Part shown: piece after piece, positions 32,740 to 44,089 of the stretch
How the letters are laid out: every line of letters begins with the position of its first letter
How positions within the stretch are numbered: the stretch's first letter is position 1
Assembly: GCA_948146395.1 (NCBI GenBank)
Contig: OX411545.1
Coordinates: 17,349,026 to 17,413,025, forward strand
Reading direction: 5' to 3'
DNA from: Fragum whitleyi
Taxonomy: Eukaryota; Mollusca; Bivalvia; Cardiida; Cardiidae
DNA length: 64,000 nt
Translations under genes and position numbers: made by a program
The notes under the pieces: generated by a model
What the model was told of the DNA's origin: nothing
The model's database searches: none
Seen by the model: only the letters and a program-made list of their open reading frames with translations

Positions 32740-33510
32740 CATTAATGAGTGCCCTTCACTTAAGGACCTTGACCAATGACCTTGAAATTGTAATGCATGT
32801 AAAGGTCTGGTCATGAATTATGCACATGTTAAATGTTAAGGCTCTCTGACATACCAATTTAAAGTAATGGCAAAAGTTAGTTTGAATTTAACAAAAAGTT
32901 TGACCTTGAAAAGTGACCTTCACATATGACCTTGTAGATGATACTCTCAGAAAGGCCTTGTCCCAAGCAATAATCATGCAAAAGATGAAAATAACCTTGA
33001 TAGATGACATTGACTGTAGTATTCACCAAAAGGTCAATATCACAAGCAATGCACATGTGAAATATCTAGGCTAAATCACTTACCAAACCAAAGTTATGGC
33101 CTATGTTAAGTTTTAGTTCTTCGAAACTTTGATCTTGAAAAATAATCTTGACTAGTTTTAATTCTTTAAAACTTTGATCTTGAAAAATAATCTTGACTTT
33201 GAAAAAAGACCTTGAACTTGGTACAAACAGACAGGTCTTGTCGCAAGCATTAATCAGGTGAAATAATAAGGCTCCCACACATACCAGTCTAAGGTTATGG
33301 CCAAGTCAAAGTTTTTATGTTCAATAACAGTGACCTTGACCTTATCAGATGACCTTGACCATTGTAGTCACAGAAAAGGTCTTGTCATAAGCAATCAATG
33401 TGTGAAAGATTTAGGATATTCAACTTATCAATCAAAAGTAATGGCCAAAGTTAAAGTGCTATTCAAAACTACGGAAAGACAAAGGGAAGGATGGGCAATA
33501 CTTAGGACAA
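32740..33510. repeat. Degenerate TGACCTTGA tandem repeat
   Basis: Loose ~130-150 bp units with AAGGTC.TGTC..AAGCAAT.AT and TGACCTTGAC words; same class as 46370-46930. No terminal hairpin is recognised. Confidence 0.6.
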
Positions 33511-33546
33511 TATCAATTGCCCATGTTTTGTATTTTGGGAGAAATA

Positions 33547-33794
33547 TTAACCCTTGTCATGCTGAATTAAAAACCTTGGCATAATTATATAATTCAAAGT
33601 GCTGAAAGCTCTGTATTTCCTACTTGTGGGTCAGCATTTGATTTTGAAAATATAATTTTTGAAACTTTTCGGGTTTAAAAAGGATAAACATGTGGTTAAA
33701 GACAAAGATTAGACTGCACACATGTGCAGGCTGATGTTTGTCTATAGCTCCTGCCAAGGCAGGAATATTCTAGGTTCAGCATGACAAGGGTTAA
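33547..33794. mobile_element. P1 MITE 24 nt from exon 11 donor
   Basis: TTAACCCTTGTCATGCTGAA and TTCAGCATGACAAGGGTTAA are perfect 20-bp inverted termini including TTAA. Best P1 copy in the window. Confidence 0.9.
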
Positions 33795-33818
33795 GACATT
33801 TATATTGAATGTATATAC

Positions 33819-34050
33819 CTGAATTCTTATCGCAGGTCGAAGTACCAAGCTGTCCTCATCAACTCTTGGACGGTAAATACCAATGATAACTGGGGGTGTA
33901 TCAAGCTCGTTGGTCACTTCGACATTTACGAGGGTTGTTCCTGTTCTTCCTCCACCGTCTGACACGCGTACGGAGAATGAATAATAGGGGACATCTTCAA
34001 AATCAAGGCTTCCATTCGTAAATATATTTCCCAAGGTATCAATTCTAAAT
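33819..34050 (-). CDS. Cadherin exon 11 (EC 5 end, EC 6 start)
   Basis: Acceptor TCTTTGCAG ends at 34051; the donor is CAG|GTATAT at 33813-33818. 232 nt, the longest exon; phase 2 in (Lys shared with exon 10), phase 0 out; residues 458-535. It reads FRIDTLGNIFTNGSLDFEDV then YYSFSVRVSDGGGRTGTTLV, a textbook EC D-F core, then the degenerate linker VTNELDTPPVI and the next EC start IYRPRVDEDSLV. Confidence 0.97.
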
Positions 34051-34074
34051 CTGCAAAGAATGACAACATATTAT

Positions 34075-34430
34075 TCATATTTGCCCAAAAAGTGCAGTTA
34101 CATGTATATATATAATACATACTTAGTTTTAATTAGAGGAAAAATATCTAAAGATGTTAGGAGAATTGATAATTGTCCAGGCTCTGCCAAGACAATTATC
34201 AATTCTCACAACCGAGTTAGATATTTTTTTCAAACAATACACTAAGTATGTATTATATTTATCTTATAATCTCTATTTGTCTTGTTTTTGTCGATGTTTC
34301 TATCTGAAGATTCTAAAAATAACTGCATTATATTATCATTGTTCTAAAAATAACTATGTGATATCATAAAAAACATCATAAGGGATGTTATCACACAGAT
34401 ATTTGTTTAGTTACAAGATAAATGGATTTC
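34075..34430. mobile_element. K-family palindromic element (~350 bp)
   Basis: AATACATACTTAGTTTTAAT and its inverse ACTAAGTATGTATTATATTT flank GAGAATTGATAATTGTCC with the complement GACAATTATCAATTCTC. Related copies are near 53105-53440 and, partly, 38870-39100. Confidence 0.7.
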
Positions 34431-34449
34431 TGTGATGCTTTCTGGTTGA

Positions 34450-35440
34450 TGATATAGAATTCTTTAATGCTTTTCGGTGGTTTAACGAGAAATAACGGTA
34501 GATTATCACTTGATAATCTCACCGCAAAAGCAGTGAAATTATCAAAAACTTATACCCTGCTTTTGTGCATTTCATCCTATCTGACGTCATCTGTGCGGGA
34601 CGTAATAAGTGACGTCACAATGAACGTTGCATAGAAATCACATGCAAAATGACGTGCTTTACGAATATATGTCATAGAAATTTCACATTTTGTCTCATTT
34701 TTGCATTAAAGAAATAGAATAATCATTTGTTTTTCGTGTAAGATCGATTAATATTTCATTTAATGAACAACAAAAGCTGTATTTTCACTCGTGGCTCCAC
34801 CACTCGTGAAAATATAGCTTTTGTTGTTCACTCGATGAAATATAAATTATCCTCTATATAATAGATTTTCTTTATTGCTTTTTAGTTGATAAATGACAAA
34901 AAATCAGAAGGTTATCTTTTGAGAAACTCTAAGCCTAATAGATTTTCTTTAATGCCTTTCAGTGGATAATTGACAAAAAAATCAGAAGGTTATCATTTGA
35001 TAAACTCTAAGCCTAATAGATTTTCTTTAATGCTTTTCCGTGGTTAATTGACAAAAAATCAGTTGGGTTATCATTTGATAAACTCTCAGCCTAACCAGTG
35101 AAATAATCAAAAACACACAACCCACTTTTGTTCATTTCATCCTATCAGACATCATTTTAGCAGAGCCCAATAAGTAAGACGTCATCATGAACGTTGCAAA
35201 GCAATCAAATGCAAAATGACAAACTTTGAGAAATTTTTTCCTAAAATCTTCTCATTATGCCCCCTTTTTGCAATACAGAAAGTAGAACAATTGTTTTGTT
35301 TTAGGAGTAAGGTTGATTGATATTTTGTGAACAACAAAAGCTATATATATACAAGTGGCTATGTCACTTGTGAAAATATATCTTTTGTTGTTCACTAAAT
35401 GAAATATAAATCAATATAAATCAATCTTGCACTGAATCAA
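34450..35440 (+). mobile_element. M-family MITE (34450-34858), three ~77-bp repeats, second M (35025-35440)
   Basis: The first M copy carries intact CRE-type words at about 34582 (TGACGTCATC) and 34611 (GTGACGTCAC). 34860-35090 repeats the M 5' segment TTTAATGC.TTT...GGT about three times. The second M is diverged but keeps the palindromic AACAACAAAAGCTATAT end. Confidence 0.8.
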
Positions 35441-35696
35441 TAGAGTAAACTGTCACACAACAGACAAATACCCCCCCTACAAGTGCTTGTCAATAATGAA
35501 AAGACATTTTACATCAAAGGGACATAACTCTGCCAAATGTCAAATGATTGTTACCAAAATATCATTTGAACATCTCTGCTTGATACTTATCACATCTGTT
35601 ATGTTCAAGTGATATAAAACTAAGCTTTCAGCCAATCAGAATGCACAGACATTGATAGACACAACTGAAATTAAATGATTTGAACAAATAACTTAC

Positions 35697-35764
35697 TTGT
35701 TTGAGTTATCAATGATATTGTAACGGCTTATTTCACCAAATTCTCCGCTATCCAAATCTGTGGC
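35697..35764 (-). CDS. Cadherin exon 10 (EC domain 5, Ca-binding loop)
   Basis: Acceptor TTCAATAG ends at 35765 and donor GTAAGT lies at 35691-35696. Smallest supported exon, 68 nt; phase 0 in, 2 out; residues 436-458. It reads ATDLDSGEFGEISRYNIIDN, the ATDxDxGxxG..YxI motif. Support comes from the motif plus phase agreement with both neighbours. Confidence 0.93.
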
Positions 35765-35810
35765 CTATTGAAAAAGAACAAAAGTTTTAACATTAGAAGA
35801 ACCTCTCACA

Positions 35811-36100
35811 ACAGCGCCCTCCCTAATAGTAGCACCGCTACATTTTTTACCAAGAAAACCCACTTCAAAGGCTTAAATTTTAGGAACTTAATGAGACTTC
35901 TTCTCTAATTTCAGATGAATTTCCTCCAAACAATCATTTATATGATTGTTTAGAGGAAGCTCACCTCAAATATAAGGGAAAAGGGCCTAAAAGACATCAA
36001 TTTTAATGATCTTTTAAAAAAGAAAATGCATACTCAATAAAAGCTACCAGGACCATGTAAAGTATAGCTCACAGGAGCGTTTAGTAGGAGAAATACGGTA
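35811..36100. mobile_element. G-family MITE
   Basis: Internal palindrome TTCCTCCAAACAATCATTTA / ATGATTGTTTAGAGGAAGCT and right end AGGAGAAATACGGTA; left terminus diverged. 36101-36370 is unassigned. Confidence 0.7.
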
Positions 36101-36375
36101 TCCTACTGAATTTAGATTTTGGTTCCTAGAAATTCTATTGAACTTGCCAGTTTACTGGGTTCCCTCGTGAAATTTCAATATTACATGTATTTTCAAAAAT
36201 AAATACTCACAAACAATTTGTAAAACCAAAGTTTTGAGCAATTTGATTTGAAATCCATCTTTCAAAGGATTTCAGTAATTGTGAAATGTGTCAATACTAG
36301 TGTAGGGCTTGACCAAAGGAAGTTTCCTGCCTAGTTTCATCAAGATTGGCCCACCAGTTTAGGGGAAGAAGATGT

Positions 36376-36607
36376 TTAACCCTTTGCTGTTTAATCCCTG
36401 CTTTTTACAAGCTTGTGATTTTATGATTGAGAAAACACTGTAAAAAAAGAAGAAATTGCTTCTGACAACCAATTTCTTCTTTTTCCACACTATTTTCTAC
36501 CCTACTGAATGGTTATTTTTCAAATTAAATCAACTTTTAATTTTCGTCTGCAAAACCTTTGAATTTGGACAGGTCCAAAATTTTTTAAAACAGGAAGAAA
36601 GGGTTAA
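36376..36607. mobile_element. P2 MITE, TTAA-flanked
   Basis: TTAACCCTTTGCTGTTTAAT at the left and ACAGGAAGAAAGGGTTAA at the right; a central GAAGAAATTGCTTC hairpin. Same family as 20285-20513 and, reversed, 38419-38634. Confidence 0.8.
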
Positions 36608-36825
36608 AATAAATTGATTTTCTAGTGTAAAAGGATGTTACCAGAAAATAAGAAGCAATTTAGACTAAATAAGTTACGTTAATCTTTCAAAACATTAAGG
36701 GCTTCAATTTGCATGTTTCAAACCGATTTTTTGATTATGAGATTCTTTGCTCAATTTTCTGGTTTGAAGCCTTAAATTACTATTTTTGATTAATCAGCCC
36801 ATCACGAGTCAACACCAACTCTTGT

Positions 36826-37090
36826 CAGCCCAATTAGCTCAGTCAGTAGAGCACCTGACTTCAAAACATTTGAAAGTCTATCATGTGAGTTTGATTCCAG
36901 GCTGGCACACTAAATAACTGTCTTTTGAATGAGACATAAAACCGAGGTCCTGTGTGACGGTGCTTTATACTGAGCACATTAAAGAACCATGACAGATCTC
37001 AGCAAAAGTTTCATCATGTATCCTTCCACTATCCCCTGTAGCAACTAACGGTCTTCTAGGAGCGTTGCTCATAATTACGATAATATGTTA
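36826..37090 (+). repeat. SINE-B, tRNA-derived (plus strand)
   Basis: Head GTCAGCCCAATTAGCTCAGT and CAGTAGAGCACCTGACTTC (A box) then GAGTTTGATTCCAGGCTGG (B box), then a non-tRNA body (ACCGAGGTCCTGTGTGACGG, TTTCATCATGTATCCTT). An insertion in the anticodon/variable region rules out a functional tRNA. Confidence 0.85.
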
Positions 37091-37161
37091 TGGTAGCCAT
37101 GATAAATAAATTGAAATACACATACACACACCAACTCTCTCCCAGTCTAAACAATACTTAC

Positions 37162-37323
37162 CACAACTTGTCCAATGAAGCTCCCCAATGCTGTATTCTC
37201 GGCAATGTCATACTGGTAGATTTCAAGGGCAAATCTTGGATCATATTCATTCACATTTACGATACCAACTCTGACCACTGCTTCATCGAAAAAGTTTGGA
37301 TTGTTATTATCTACAACTCGTAG
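37162..37323 (-). CDS. Cadherin exon 9 (EC 4 end, EC 5 start)
   Basis: Acceptor TTTTGTAG ends at 37324 and donor GTAAGT lies at 37156-37161. 162 nt, phase 0 to 0; residues 382-435. LRVVDNNNPNFFDEAVVRVG is the F-G hairpin, IVNVNEYDPRF a degenerate linker (NEYDP for NDNxP), and YQYDIAENTALGSFIGQVV the start of the next EC with the AEN Ca-site glutamate. It joins exon 10 to restore IGQVVATDLDSG. Confidence 0.96.
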
Positions 37324-37384
37324 CTACAAAAGAAGGATTGATTCATTGATTGAAAGGGTATCAACAATGATTTGAAAAAAGCTG

Positions 37385-37738
37385 TACATTAAAACTTTTG
37401 TTCAGCGACCACTAAGGGACCACTAAAAAGTGGTTGCTTATGGGAATAGTCACTTAATACAATTTTTTCATGATGAATAAAACAAATCATTTTGATAGTA
37501 TTTATTAATTGTTGCATAATTCATACTAAAATTTATTGTGTTTGTACCCAAAAGAATCATCTCAAATAGATGATACTAATGGGTTGCAACATCATATGAT
37601 TCAATAATAAATAATTTATCATTTAAGAATGATCACTTTTCTGAGATTTTGCTTACAGTGAAGGGACTTTTCATGATGGTCACTTAAGAAAAGTGGTTGC
37701 TTAATAGATGTGGTCACTCAATCAATATTGACTGTAGT
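37385..37738. mobile_element. Element with GTGGTTGCTTA-type inverted ends (~350 bp)
   Basis: CGACCACTAAGGGACCACTA and TTAAGAAAAGTGGTTGCTTA lie at opposite ends, with ATTGACTGTAGTTA closing. A related fragment is at 44025-44095 (AATAAGCGACCACTTGTATT). Class not assigned. Confidence 0.55.
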
Positions 37739-37844
37739 TACTATTTTTAGGTCACTCTCCAACAAATAACTCTGTGTGATATATCCATTTAGTAGATTCA
37801 GACATGAGTGTGATGGGGCCCTTAGATTCATAACTTTTACACCG

Positions 37845-38634
37845 GCTTTTATGCCGCTTTATACAATTTTCCAACTCGTCGGCTGGAGCATCTAATGAAT
37901 TGATTCCTGGTATTTCTCACACCAGTACTATCATTACATCCTTTCCTAGCCTCCAGCTGCTATCCCACACAGGTTTATGATTATTGACCGATTGGTGGGA
38001 GACAAATAGCTGTAAAGAATGAATGCCGCCCTTGGGGATCCACACTGAGACCTCTAAATTGATAGTCTGACATGCTACCAACTGGGCTATTCAATATCCT
38101 GAAGCAAAAATACTATGATTATTGTAAACTAAACAGATTTCATTTGAAACTACTTTGTATGCAAGGTTACAAAATAGCTATTTTCAAAATCATGCCTTTG
38201 GTAGAAACAGAGATATCACAAAATGTCAAAGTTTTTACATGACAGCTACAACAACAATGACGACAGTGTCAAAGATGCCTGTGAGGGCTATAGCAATATG
38301 TTTGGTTTTCTCAGAAACCATGCAGTAGAGCTAACAAGAGCTGTCAGAGGTAAGCAAGGCTTGACTATTCTGAGTCTTGATAGTGATAGTAAATATTGAT
38401 CAACATTTGAATAAGTTTATTAACACTTTCCGGTTTTACAAAATTTTGGACCTGTCCAAATTTTGAAAATTTAAATTGGATTCAATTTGAAAAATAACCA
38501 TTCAGTAGGGTAGAAAATAGTGTGGAAAAAGAAGAAATTGCTTGTCAGAAGCAATTTCTTCTTTTTTCACAATGTTTTCTCAATCATAAAATCCAAGCAC
38601 GTAAAAAAGCAGGGATTAAACAGCAAAGGGTTAA
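37845..38634. repeat. SINE-A (37845-38095), A-type fragment (38165-38345), reverse P2 (38419-38634)
   Basis: SINE-A has TTTCCTAGCCTCCAGCTGCT and an eroded head. The A-type part has AGAAACAGAGATATCACAAA and ends GGTTTTCTCAGAAACCATGC. Reverse P2 ends CAGCAAAGGGTTAA. Confidence 0.7.
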
Positions 38635-39585
38635 ATGAAAATCATAGTTTCTAAATTTAAAATTCAATAAAATTAAATATCAGAGAAAGGAATCTTTGTA
38701 TAGGAGCTGATATTATTGTCAAAGAAGCATTCTTAAAGTTTCAGATCAATAGCTTTAAATAGTAGAAACAGAGATATTACAGATATACATCAGTTGCACA
38801 TTAAACCTTAACCAAGACTTCTTCATTTCAACTAAATGAAAAATCAGGGATATGAATTTGTATATCAGTTGATATTATGTTTTATCTTATAACTATACAA
38901 ATATCTGTGTGATAACATCCCATATGATATTTTCTATGATATCACATGAATATTTTTAGAATAATGACATGATGCACTTATTCTTAGAAATTGCATTTCT
39001 GTTAAAAGCATTGATGAAAACAAGACAAATAGTGTTTATAAGATAAATATAATACAAAGTCATAGTTAGTGTACTGTGTGATTTTACTGCATTAATTGTC
39101 AGAACAATTTGTTTAGGGGCTGATAGTATGGTCACAGAATAATAATGCATGTGCAAAGTTTCAACGCAATAGCTTTAGTACAAAGTAAGATATTAAAGAT
39201 ATCACATAAAAATTTAACCAAGATTTCTCAGTCCAAAATGGGTTAAAATGCCACATGAAATATCACACTGATAAATCTTTGTCAACGGACCAGTATACTG
39301 GTCACAGAAGCATTATGCAAAGGTTCAAAGTAAGCTTTACTACAAACAGAGATATTACAAAAAGTCAATAGTTGCACATAAAAATTTAACCAAGATTTCT
39401 TAGTCCAAAAAGGATTAAAATTTCGCAAAATTAAATGTCAGGCTCATTCATCTTTACTTTTGTGTAATAGCAATGTGCAATAGGATAAGTAGGAATAGTT
39501 ATATACAACAGTTGCATTTAAAACCTTAACCAAAGCATTACACTGAGGCTAATGCTAGCACTGACACCTACGCCTGGGAGACCAG
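38635..39585. repeat. Degenerate AACAGAGATATTA tandem sequence with K fragment
   Basis: AGAAACAGAGATATTAC...GTTGCACATAAAA...CCTTAACCAAGA recurs near 38765, 39180 and 39350. K-family words (TGTGATAACATCCCATA) lie at about 38880-39070. No exon seen. Confidence 0.55.
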
Positions 39586-39591
39586 AATACA

Positions 39592-39660
39592 ATGGCTCAG
39601 CACAAAATAGTTGTAACCGCCTATGTTTTTAGGCAGTTACAATTATTTTGCGCAGAGCCA
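39592..39660. repeat. S-family palindrome and adjacent poly-C run
   Basis: GGCTCAGCACAAAATAGTTG is inverted as ATTATTTTGCGCAGAGCCA; a run of ~13 C follows at about 39669-39681. Confidence 0.75.
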
Positions 39661-39719
39661 CCGAATAGCCCCCCCCCCCCCTATTCTAGACATAGTCAAG
39701 ATAAAAATGATCAACTTAC

Positions 39720-39887
39720 ATCAACTGTACGCCTTGCAGGTAAAGTAGCGTAAGATTCATAGTCGAGGGCAGAGTTGTTGATTCGTAAAGTAAAGATTGT
39801 TGTACCAGCACCAACTAATGGATCAATTGTGAATAAGTCTGTGTCCGGCCCAGGGAGAATCGATAAAGTATAGGAGTTAAAGTCAGG
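39720..39887 (-). CDS. Cadherin exon 8 (EC domain 4, core)
   Basis: Acceptor AATTTTCAG ends at 39888 and donor GTAAGT lies at 39714-39719. 168 nt, phase 0 to 0; residues 326-381. It encodes SYTLSILPGPDTDLFTIDPL and INNSALDYESYATLPARRTV: the Y.L......FTIDP core and the LDYE Ca-site aspartate/glutamate. It joins exon 9 as RRTVDLRVVDNNNP. Confidence 0.95.
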
Positions 39888-40349
39888 CTGAAAATTCAAA
39901 ATGATAAATACCTCAGAAGGCTTGCTAAATAACATTTCTATTCTAAACTCTGTTTTGATCAGCTTGTCTCAACTAAAATCTCTTAAAAGATTCCGAGGAT
40001 AAACACCTCTTTGAAATACATTTTAGAAATCAAAGTAGAAATTTATATTTTCAAGAACAGTTGAGCTGTTTCATGAAATACAGGTGAACAAATAACTGTA
40101 AAGTCTGAGTTATACATAACTGAGATTTTATATCTCAGAAAAGGGGAATCTGCTTGTAACAATTTCTCCTTTTCCAATAATGATAGACATTTACTGTTTC
40201 AAAAGTGCAATAATACATTTAAATCAAAGTAGAAACTTATCATCTTTTTTCAGTATTGTTTTGCTAAAGAAGCTCTGTTTCATGAAATACAGGTGAACAA
40301 ATAACTATGCAGTCTGAATTTTACATAGCTGTGATTTATATCTGAAACT

Positions 40350-41288
40350 AGAGCTGACTGCCTACAGTTGGCTATGCTCCACTGTCAATTGCTAGATGGT
40401 AGATGAAAATCTAAGTAAAAAAAGGGCATAATTTGCACATAATGCATCTAGAGTAATCCCTGTTTTTAGTATATGGTGCTCTCTTGGTGGTGAACATGTG
40501 TGACAAGTTTCAAGTTAATGCCTTCAGTAGAACCAGAGATATCACAAAATGTTTTTAGCCACAGCTTTGGCAACATTGCAAGTTTACTCCAAAAGCAGCC
40601 AAACCTAAAGGGGGAAATTGCTTATAACAATTTCTCTTTTTTCGCATATTTTTTTCTATCACAAAAATGAAGAGTTGATTTCATTTTGAAGAACAGTTTC
40701 ATTGTTATCTGCAACTTCTTTCAATTTGAACCAGTCTTAAGGTAGTGGAACCGTAATAGTTCCCCAACAATTTGGAACTTATGATCTTTCAAAATATAAA
40801 TAACGGTTTCCTAAAGGAAATCATTAGGAAATCTCGGTTAACATTGTTAATGTTCATTACAGCCAAAACGTTGCGGATTAATTACTGGTCCACTACCTTA
40901 AATTTTGACAAGAGCACTGCCTTCAAGTGCTTACACTTATCTGCAAAAAAAGTAAGGCAAAAAACAGACATAACTCTTACAACAAGAGATGTTTGTAAGA
41001 CATTTATGCCCCCATAAGATCCGATCGATGGCCTATTCTTTGTCAATCAACATAAGGCAATAACTCACAAAATATGATGAGCAGACTTATTTTTCTTGTC
41101 CACTGCACTTCTCTCCAATGTTATTTATCTCCATGTGAAGTTTCATCATTCTAGCTTGCATACATTTTAAAATATGTGCTTAAAAAAAAAGGCCTATGAA
41201 CGGATCGACCAATCAACAGGCTGGCCGACAGGCAGACCGACCTACAAGTCCAAAACAATATACCCCTTCTTCTTCGAAGAGGGGCATT
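40350..41288 (+). repeat. A-type copy, T-family MITE (40738-40900), Helentron-like element (40981-41288)
   Basis: The A-type part has ACTGCCTACAGTTGGCTATG and GCCTTCAGTAGAACCAGAGA. The T MITE starts TAAGGTAGTGGAACCGTAAT and ends TTACTGGTCCACTACCTTAA. The last element begins AACAAGAGATGTTTGTAAGA, has GACAGGCAGACCGACC and ends in the TATACCCCTTCTTCTTCGAA hairpin. 39888-40349 is unassigned. Confidence 0.75.
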
Positions 41289-42359
41289 AAAGTGCTTTCA
41301 AAGTAAAACCCCTTGATATTCTGGATAGCACTTGTGATGGTGAACACATGCCAAGTTTCATGAAAATGTCTTGAATAACAACAGAGATACAAATACAAAA
41401 TACAAATATTTTATTGGCTCTAACTCAATTACAATACATGCATACATTTGCTAAGATGTTATTTAGTCATAATCATCTTTTTAATCATAATAAATACCAT
41501 TGGCAATACCTCAAGCCATGATACCAAATCCATACATGACATTGGCCAATAGCAAACCACAGTATCTTCAATCTATCTCATAGACAATATATTGGCTGAG
41601 GGCAAGAGCGGCCTCCAATAAACACAATAATTAAGACCATGACCATCAATATAGATTATGTATTTGCCAGTAAGAGGGCTACATTTATATATTTGATATG
41701 ACAATATGTTAAGTTGGTGCTAACTGTTCTTGCAAACAGCTTAGTTTGCGGCAAATTTGCTGCAAATTTGCAGCAAACTTTGTATTTCTGTAAGGGAATG
41801 ACATTCTTAATTGGATCCATCAGGATGTCAATAACTATATTGATTACAAATAGCAACTAAGTAGATTTCAACAAAAGAAATATCAATTTAGTAGGTTTAA
41901 GTTGAAATGTTTAGATGTACATATGCAGGTGTATTTTTAAGTGACTATAGTACATGATGGTTAATACAGAAAACAGATATTGGTGATAAGAAGGATAACT
42001 CAGTACAAGAAAAGCCATCTGATTCAGACACTGTTTCGTTTCCCTGATTTAACCCAAATTCAAGTAGCATAGCTGATGTTTGTACAAATACAATATTTCA
42101 TAGTTTCATAGTTTATTTGGAATGTATGGAATATTAATTTGAGTCAAAACAATTTACATTTTCATATATCTAGGCAATCTGATATAAACTTCAAAGACAT
42201 CTTCAAGATGGAGACATGACCACTGTTCAGATATGACTAAGGTTAAACTTGGTCGCACCAAAGCCTATGCCAATGCAAAAGACACAAAGGTGATGACAAA
42301 CACCTAGATATTTTTTTTTCTTCAACAGAAGAGCTAAAAATTGAATGAAGCAAACATAC
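41289..42359. other. Mostly unassigned AT-rich intron
   Basis: Only a short alternating palindrome, CAAATTTGCTGCAAATTTGC near 41751, stands out. No exon or repeat family is recognised. Confidence 0.5.
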
Positions 42360-42566
42360 CCCATCTCGGTCAACAACACTGAGAGGTTCTCCATCCAGGA
42401 TCAAGAGTGTAGAACCATTGGAGACGTCGCCTGTGATCTCGTTCACAACAAAACTGTACGCATCTCTATTGAACTGGGGTCGTTTATTGTTGACGTCGAG
42501 AATTGTAACCGATACTTCCACAGTGTTATTCTGTGGATTTCTGGATGAATTTCCAATCTCATATGC
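42360..42566 (-). CDS. Cadherin exon 7 (EC 3 end, EC 4 start)
   Basis: Acceptor TCATTGTAG ends at 42567 and donor GTATGT lies at 42354-42359. 207 nt, phase 0 to 0; residues 257-325. Reads NNTVEVSVTILDVNNKRPQF, a linker where NDN is replaced by NNK, then AYSFVVNEITGDVSNGSTLL and VVDRDG, the DRD Ca motif. It joins exon 8 as VVDRDGPDFNSYTLS. Confidence 0.96.
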
Positions 42567-42587
42567 CTACAATGACAAAAGTCCATT

Positions 42588-42743
42588 TAAGGTAGTGGAC
42601 CTGTAATAGTTCCGCAACATTTCGGACTACATATTCTTGCACAATGTTAACTGAGGTTTCCTAACGAAAATCATTAGGAAACCTCGGTTAACACCGTTAA
42701 AGTTCATTTCTTCTGAGACGTTGCAAAACTATTACCGGTCCAA
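42588..42743. mobile_element. T-family palindromic MITE 21 nt from exon 7 acceptor
   Basis: Left TTAAGGTAGTGGACCTGTAA and right AAACTATTACCGGTCCA; centre GAGGTTTCCTAACGAAAATC with its complement. Confidence 0.8.
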
Positions 42744-43791
42744 TCCAATAAAAGGGGTAGAACTAATCTAAATATTTATTTTTCATTGAAACCCTATGTT
42801 GAAACATTATGGATACTCATTTGTATTTTCTTGATAAGACAATTCCAATGAGTACCCACAACAATAGATTTGTTGAAGTGTAATTAAAATATTTTGATCT
42901 AAAGTTTAAAATACCCGCTTTTTCTGAAGTTTTGCATTAAAAGAATTGTCTAAAAACTGACCAAAAGCACCCTCTCCAGAGCCCATTGCTATTTCAGTTA
43001 TTATGGTAGCAATGGACAAATGGCCAACATTTTGATTTGATTTCTTTTCCGCCAAATTAATTTTCTTCTTGATCACATATGTTGTAGATTAAAATTGAAT
43101 AGACATTATATCTAAATTTGAAGGCACCTCTTGGCGCTTGTTTTCGTGCTAGAGTTATCTGCCATTTGATGGTAGAGGCTATTTTTCAGTAAAATGTCTA
43201 TATTCGCTTTCAGTCTGGTTTAAGCTTAATACCACCTGATGGTTATAACAAGAGCTGTCGGAGGAAAACAAAGCTCGACTATTCCTAGTGCTGCCTACTA
43301 ATGATTCTAATTGTACCATGGTTCTTTTGGAGCTTTTACGGTACTTCTTACAAAAATGCAAAAGCAAATTTATTGAGCTAACATTACCAAATTCCCAATC
43401 TGCTAATGTAACATCCACATTGCTTCTTCCTCTTACCATTCTAAAGCACTATGTATAAATTACAAGTCATAATGTGGTGAGTGGAGCACCCACCTATATG
43501 ATTCCTGGTATTTTTCTAACCAGTACTAAAACAACATACTTTCAGAGACTGTGCAGGTTTATGATTATCAACCCTTTAATGGGAGACAAATGTCAGAATG
43601 GATTTATGCCGCTACCGAGCATAAATACCTGTGACCCATGATTTTGAGGCTGACACAATACCAACTTTTTCAATTTGCAGCGGCACATTAAAGTAAACCC
43701 TTCCAATTGGCATCCACTGTGAAATGAAAATCTTTTTTTTTTAGAACTAATCTCAGAAACCTTACTGGGTCTATCGTCCCTAGATACATAC
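42744..43791. repeat. Intron 6: V-like fragment, unassigned sequence, SINE-A remnant (43475-43690)
   Basis: 42810-42870 matches the V unit (TACTCATTTGTATT, CAATGAGTACCCACAACA). 43475-43690 keeps GATTCCTGGTATTT and TATGATTATCAACCC from SINE-A. Remaining sequence unassigned. Confidence 0.55.
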
Positions 43792-43943
43792 CTTGATTAA
43801 AAGGTCGATACTTTTTCCCGGTGTGGTGATGTTGTCTTCACGGTCAATAACAGCATCGACAATTAGCTGAACTCCAAAATAACCCCTCGGTAAGTTAGCT
43901 GGCGGTATTACATTTCCGAGTCGGAAGAAACGATTATCCCCAG
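43792..43943 (-). CDS. Cadherin exon 6 (EC domain 3, core)
   Basis: Acceptor GGTTTCAG ends at 43944 and donor GTATGT lies at 43786-43791. 152 nt, phase 1 in (Ser shared with exon 5), phase 0 out; residues 206-256. Encodes GDNRFFRLGNVIPPANLPRG and YFGVQLIVDAVIDREDNITT. The strand pattern is cadherin-like; the V.A.DRE segment is the F strand. Confidence 0.93.
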
Positions 43944-44089
43944 CTGAAACCAAACAACATTTTTTATGTAAGATTCCAAAATAATCAGGAGTAAACATTC
44001 AGTGTCAGTAGAATTTCACAATACAGTAAATATTGCTTAAGGGACCAGCTCTAATAAGCGACCACTTGTATTAAGCAACCAACTGAAAA

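Noticed and set aside
33696..33800. Frame reading LTLVMLN and GRSYRQTSAC, also near 3660, 32400 and 61380
   Set aside because: It is the translation of the P1 inverted termini and recurs in every P1 copy; it is not a conserved peptide.
36826..36905. tRNA gene
   Set aside because: A and B boxes are clear, but the anticodon arm is broken by extra sequence and the acceptor stem does not close. It continues into a repeated body, so it is a SINE head. The same holds for 11680-11765, 27400-27471 and 63040-63126.
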